Of a DNA stretch of 64,000 bases, positions 60,874 to 64,000 are shown piece after piece (the stretch's first letter is position 1; every line of letters starts with the position of its first letter). The position numbers and the translations under genes were made by a program. Below the pieces are notes generated by a model. It had not been told where the DNA came from and made no database searches. It saw nothing but the letters and a program-made list of their open reading frames with translations. The DNA comes from Microbacterium sp. Leaf159 (GTDB lineage: Bacteria > Actinomycetota > Actinomycetes > Actinomycetales > Microbacteriaceae): contig NZ_LMOU01000001.1 of the NCBI RefSeq assembly GCF_001423615.1, positions 2,744,672 through 2,808,671 on the forward strand, in the 5' to 3' direction.

Positions 60874-62223
60874 TCACCGGGTGCTCGCTGCGCGGAACGC
60901 CTCGTAGTCGGCGAGAGAGACGTCGGCGTATGCCCGCGCCCAGGCGAGCAGCGCGGTGCCGATCGCTCTGCCACCGCCGATGTAGCCGGCGACCTCGGCT
61001 GCCGTGACCGACTGGCTGTGCGCCCGGGCGATCACGGCGGCACACGCCTGGGCGTAGGTGATGAACGGCCCGTCGTCGAGCTCCTCGACCTCGACGCTCC
61101 CTTTCATGTCGTGGAACTGACGCACGTAGAAGTCAGAGGCGGGGCTGCGCAGATGGCCGAGGAACGGATCGGAGAGCGCCTGCAGGATCCGCTGCATCGC
61201 AACCACTCGGGCGCCCTCGCCGTGGGATTCGATCCGCGCGCTCAAGGACTCGGGCTGGGGGATCCGTCCGTACTCCACGAGCACGCTCTGCGACGCCTGC
61301 TTCGGCTGCATCAGGAGGGTGCCGTGCTCGCCGTCCTGGAACAGCACGAGGTAGCAGCGGGTCCCGACGCTGCCGACCCCGACCACTCGTCGCGCCACAT
61401 CGCCGACCGTGTAGTGCTCGAACAGCAGCGCCACGTCGGGGCTCGCCGTCGCCCGGTACTGCGCGACGAGGTCGTGCACCAGCGAGAGCAGGTCCGCATC
61501 GACCGGCGTGGTCGTCGGGTCCTGTGGCAGGAAGCGGCGTCGCCCGGCGGCATCCGCCTCGGTGAGCCGTCTCACCGCACGCTCGCCCGTGCGTCGCTGT
61601 GCTTGGGTGACGGCGCTGCGGATCGCTTTGCGAGAGGTCTTGTCGAGCATGCTGCGGGTGGATTCGACGTCGAAGTGCGTGAAGTAGCGGTCGCGGGGAC
61701 TGAGCGCCGAGATGCGCCGCATCCCGCGCGTGTAGGAATCGACAGCGCCCAGCACGGCCTGATCGATCACTGCCTCCGGTCGCCCTGTCGCGTGCCCGCC
61801 GACCACGATGCTGGCGGCGAGCCGCTTGACGTCCCATTCCCACGGCGCCCAGGCGGCCTCGTCGAAATCGTTGAGATCGAACATGAGGCTGCGCTGCGGT
61901 GAGGCGTAGAAGCCGAAGTTCGACACATGAGCGTCTCCGCAGGAGGCGACGAGGATGCCGCTGTGGGGCGCATCGGCCAGATCCGCCGCCATGAGAGCGG
62001 CCGTCCCCCGGTAGAAGGCGAACGGGCTCGCCGACATCCGCTCGGTGCGCAACGGCACGAGCTCCGGGATGCGGGTGGCGTTCTGAGCGTCGAGGATGCC
62101 GAGGGGGTCGCGCGTCCCACCGGCGAGCGTGGCGAGTGCGCGGCGTGGTGTGCGCTTGCGCGCCGTCTCGCCACGGGCGAGCAGGTCTGCGGGGGAGGGT
62201 GGCGCGGACCACTCGGTGCTCAT
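60874..62223 (-). CDS. DUF2252 protein (kinase-like fold)
   Basis: 449 residues from the ATG at 62223. DUF2252 marks: RMSASPFAFYRG and SCGDAHVSNFGFYASPQRS, then FDLNDFDEA. The GDxHxxN followed by DxND recalls the catalytic and metal loops of aminoglycoside phosphotransferase-like kinases, so a phosphotransfer fold is likely. Substrate and role are unknown. Single gene, divergent from the YjbR-like gene by 42 bases. Confidence 0.85.
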   Translation of the reverse strand: MSTEWSAPPSPADLLARGETARKRTPRRALATLAGGTRDPLGILDAQNATRIPELVPLRTERMSASPFAFYRGTAALMAADLADAPHSGILVASCGDAHVSNFGFYASPQRSLMFDLNDFDEAAWAPWEWDVKRLAASIVVGGHATGRPEAVIDQAVLGAVDSYTRGMRRISALSPRDRYFTHFDVESTRSMLDKTSRKAIRSAVTQAQRRTGERAVRRLTEADAAGRRRFLPQDPTTTPVDADLLSLVHDLVAQYRATASPDVALLFEHYTVGDVARRVVGVGSVGTRCYLVLFQDGEHGTLLMQPKQASQSVLVEYGRIPQPESLSARIESHGEGARVVAMQRILQALSDPFLGHLRSPASDFYVRQFHDMKGSVEVEELDDGPFITYAQACAAVIARAHSQSVTAAEVAGYIGGGRAIGTALLAWARAYADVSLADYEAFRAASTR

Positions 62224-62265
62224 TCGGCCATTGTGGCAGTCGCTGTGCGGGAGGACGATAGGCAG

Positions 62266-62676
62266 ATGGTCACCCTTGACGATGTGCGTGAGATCGCGCT
62301 CGCGCTCCCCGGCGTGACCGAGCGACCCGGCGGTCATACCGGGGAGCCGTCGTGGCGTCTGCCGAGCGGGCAGATCGCATGGATCCGCGGGCCCAGCAAG
62401 GTGGATCTCCGTCAGCTCGCCGACCTCGGACTCGAGTGGCCCGAAGGTCCGGTGCTCGGTGTGCGGGTGGCGAGCCTCGAGGAGAAGGCGACGCTGCTCG
62501 CGGCGGAGCCCGACGGGCTTTTCTCGATCCCCCATTTCGACGGATACCCGGGACTGCTCGTGCAGCTCGACACCGTCGAGAAGGACCGCCTCGCCGAGAT
62601 CATCGCGGATGCGTGGCTCGTGCGCGCGCCGGTGCTCGTCGCGAAGCAGTGGCTCGCGGAGCGCGGGCTGGACTGA
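62266..62676 (+). CDS. MmcQ/YjbR family protein
   Basis: 136 residues. The start TLDDVREIALALPGVTERPG and IADAWLVRAPVLVAKQWL are typical of the YjbR fold (double wing), a small DNA-binding-like domain of unknown function. GGGAGGA lies ahead of the ATG at 62266. Its stop TGA abuts the reverse stop of the next gene in TGATCA. Confidence 0.82.
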   Translation: MVTLDDVREIALALPGVTERPGGHTGEPSWRLPSGQIAWIRGPSKVDLRQLADLGLEWPEGPVLGVRVASLEEKATLLAAEPDGLFSIPHFDGYPGLLVQLDTVEKDRLAEIIADAWLVRAPVLVAKQWLAERGLD

Positions 62677-63336
62677 TCAGGCCGTTGTGAGGAACGGCCG
62701 AGCGGCGTCGAGGAGCGCACGTGGGTCGTCGGCCCAGAGCCTGATGCGGTCGACCCGATGCGTCCCACCCTTCGGAGCGAGACCGGGGAGGCGGATCGCG
62801 AGCAGGCGCTCGAGCTCGATCTCGATGTTGGTCTCGTCCTGCATCCGCTCGGCGTACTCCGAGCCGGTGACGCGTGGCTGTTTGGGCTCATCGACACGGC
62901 GATCGATCGCGATCGACGCGATGTCGGCCCAGGTGACCGGCACATCGACTTCGAGGCCGCTGCGCACGCGGATGCCGTCGGGGCCGACGGAGTGAGGGCG
63001 CATGAGCATCGCGCAGAGCAGTCCGACCATCCAGGTGACGCCCCAGATTCCGAGCACCAGCAGCGTGATCCGCACGGCCGGCCAGGGGTGCACGATCAGG
63101 TCGAGGATCGGGATCTCGACTGCGGAGAGGCCGATGAAGATGAACAGCACGGTGAGCACGGGGCGGTGATAGCCGACTCCGGTGCCGCCCGCAGGGATGG
63201 CCGGACGACGGGTGATCGCCCGCGCGATGCTCGAGTAGACGCGGAGCTCCGCGATCCATGCGCGATGGAGGAAGTTCAGGATGCGCGCGAGCGGCGTCGG
63301 GGTGTGGGTGGTGTCGTCGCGCAGTTGCTCGGTCAT
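62677..63336 (-). CDS. Hypothetical membrane protein co-transcribed with a MarR gene
   Basis: 219 residues. Two membrane helices (about 58-82 and 87-112) split an N-terminal basic region from a C-terminal cytoplasmic domain of about 100 residues, a layout similar to small PH-like or DUF-type membrane proteins. I do not recognise the family. Its ATG overlaps the MarR stop by four bases, so both are one operon. Confidence 0.7.
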   Translation of the reverse strand: MTEQLRDDTTHTPTPLARILNFLHRAWIAELRVYSSIARAITRRPAIPAGGTGVGYHRPVLTVLFIFIGLSAVEIPILDLIVHPWPAVRITLLVLGIWGVTWMVGLLCAMLMRPHSVGPDGIRVRSGLEVDVPVTWADIASIAIDRRVDEPKQPRVTGSEYAERMQDETNIEIELERLLAIRLPGLAPKGGTHRVDRIRLWADDPRALLDAARPFLTTA

Positions 63337-63818
63337 GGAGTGCCGTCCTGTGCCTGTGCCTGTGCCTGTGTCTGTGCCTGTGCGCTCGCCGCGGAGGTGA
63401 CGAGGGTCTCGAGATGCGCGATGACGGCTGCCAGGCCGCGCTCGACGGTGGCCCGATCGTCGGGCGCGATCGCGTTCAGCAGGGTCTCGTTGAGCTGGGC
63501 GTGCTCCTCCTGCATCCGCGCCATGGTCTCGACCGCGGTCGGCGTGAGCTCGACCAGTACGGCACGGCGGTCGGAGGGGTGCGGCGTGCGACGGACGTGG
63601 CCGGAATGCTCCAGCGCGTCCACGAGAGCGGTGATGTTGCGGGGAGTCACCTCGCAGAGGGTGGCGAGGGCTTGCTGGGTCGACGGGCCGGCGTGCTGCA
63701 GGACCCAGAGAAGGTGCACTCGGGTCGGTGTGAGATCCGTGCCGGCGAACGCACGGGCCATGTCCTTCTGGAACAGATCGGCGATCTGGAGGAGGCGGTC
63801 GACGAAGAGGGGTTCCAT
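63333..63818 (-). CDS. MarR-family transcriptional regulator
   Basis: 161 residues. Winged helix with RVHLLWVLQHAGPSTQQALA, RNITALVDALEHSGHVRRTP and the wing SDRRAVLVELT; long C-terminal dimerisation helix ending in an Ala-Gln tail encoded by a hexamer repeat. MarR proteins repress efflux or stress genes until a small aromatic ligand binds. TAGGGT lies seven bases before the ATG, so the mRNA may be leaderless. It probably controls itself and the coupled membrane gene. Confidence 0.88.
   Translation of the reverse strand: MEPLFVDRLLQIADLFQKDMARAFAGTDLTPTRVHLLWVLQHAGPSTQQALATLCEVTPRNITALVDALEHSGHVRRTPHPSDRRAVLVELTPTAVETMARMQEEHAQLNETLLNAIAPDDRATVERGLAAVIAHLETLVTSAASAQAQTQAQAQAQDGTP
63347..63382. 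repeat. Hexanucleotide repeat CCTGTG, six copies, in the MarR gene
   Basis: Five perfect and one near-perfect CCTGTG units encode the (Ala-Gln)n tail near the C-terminus. Unit length keeps the frame, so slippage would only change tail length. Confidence 0.9.
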
Positions 63819-63821
63819 GGC

Positions 63822-63844
63822 TGTTACCCTACTACATTGTTACC
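63822..63844. promoter_or_regulatory. Direct repeat TGTTACC in the MarR promoter
   Basis: TGTTACC occurs at 63822-63828 and 63838-63844, period 16, around the putative -10 (reverse TAGGGT). It may form part of the MarR operator. From 63845 to 63982 I see nothing else of note. Confidence 0.45.
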
Positions 63845-63982
63845 TATGTTCACTATGCCTGATTGCTGACGCGCGTGGCCCGCGCTGTGTCATTCTGAGA
63901 GATTGGAATACGGTTCTGATCTGGGGTAATTCGGGGTGGTTTCGGGTCTTGAATGTCGGTGGTTCCGGGTTGACTTACGGGT

Positions 63983-64000
63983 ATGAACAGCACCGCGGAG
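63983..64000 (+). CDS. Possible start of a further gene, cut by the window end
   Basis: ATG at 63983 opens a frame MNSTAE that runs off the window. Such an N-terminus occurs in DUF222/HNH endonuclease proteins common in Microbacterium, but six codons are too few to claim this. There is no strong ribosome site. Confidence 0.25.

Noticed and set aside
63347..63382. Phase-variable repeat switching the MarR gene on and off
   Set aside because: The unit is six bases, so slippage cannot shift the frame.

Overview
This is high-GC chromosomal DNA from an actinomycete, most likely Microbacterium or a close Microbacteriaceae relative. The pointers are strong GC-ending codon use, many four-base start/stop overlaps, a dnaK-grpE-dnaJ-hspR operon with a HAIR operator, lipoprotein-anchored solute-binding proteins, and frequent GATGC/GCATC pentamers. 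The assignment is by style, not by a marker gene. I found no rRNA, tRNA, CRISPR array, phage or insertion sequence. Coding density is high and no gap exceeds about 220 bases.

Layout. 1-12977: a cut-off cation efflux gene and a DUF1684 gene, then an accessory oxidation/uptake cluster (FAD monooxygenase, Dpp-type ABC importer, two tandem 450-residue NtaA/DmoA-type flavin monooxygenases, convergent MFS exporter). 13079-20415: a TOPRIM protein, then a two-module AsnC regulator divergent from an operon of MHS permease, YtcJ-type amidohydrolase, AruI-like ThDP enzyme and agmatinase-family ureohydrolase, which looks like catabolism of a guanidino compound. 20422-28555: RIO kinase with a probable leader peptide, MFS efflux, AraC regulator, small membrane and lipoprotein genes, an unusual thioredoxin-reductase-like protein, siroheme genes and a tyrosine phosphatase. 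28599-32729: the HspR-controlled chaperone operon. 32748-36006: a repeat-bearing coiled-coil membrane protein, a flavin amine oxidase that appears circularly permuted, a Pr6Pr membrane protein and DoxX. 36112-41076: GntR regulator and a tripartite tricarboxylate transporter operon with a DapA-like aldolase. 41180-42877: acyl-CoA synthetase.

42967-55364 is the most interesting part. A DUF4185 lipoprotein (GH183), a three-gene sugar ABC importer, a Gfo/Idh protein, a DUF2961 protein (GH172), a LacI regulator, a GH116 enzyme and an L-fucose/D-arabinose isomerase-like enzyme are tied together by four copies of the 12-bp operator GAAATCGATTTC, each inside a promoter. GH183, GH172 and GH116 are the families known to degrade the D-arabinan of mycobacterial arabinogalactan and lipoarabinomannan. 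I read this as a complete D-arabinan utilisation regulon: surface endo-cleavage, oligosaccharide import, cytoplasmic exo-cleavage, and isomerisation of D-arabinose to D-ribulose. It is followed by a second LacI gene and a GH5_18-like plus GH38 mannosidase pair (55412-60863), fitting a mannan or N-glycan module.

60874-64000: a DUF2252 protein, a YjbR-like protein, an unknown membrane protein with a MarR regulator, and possibly the first codons of another gene.
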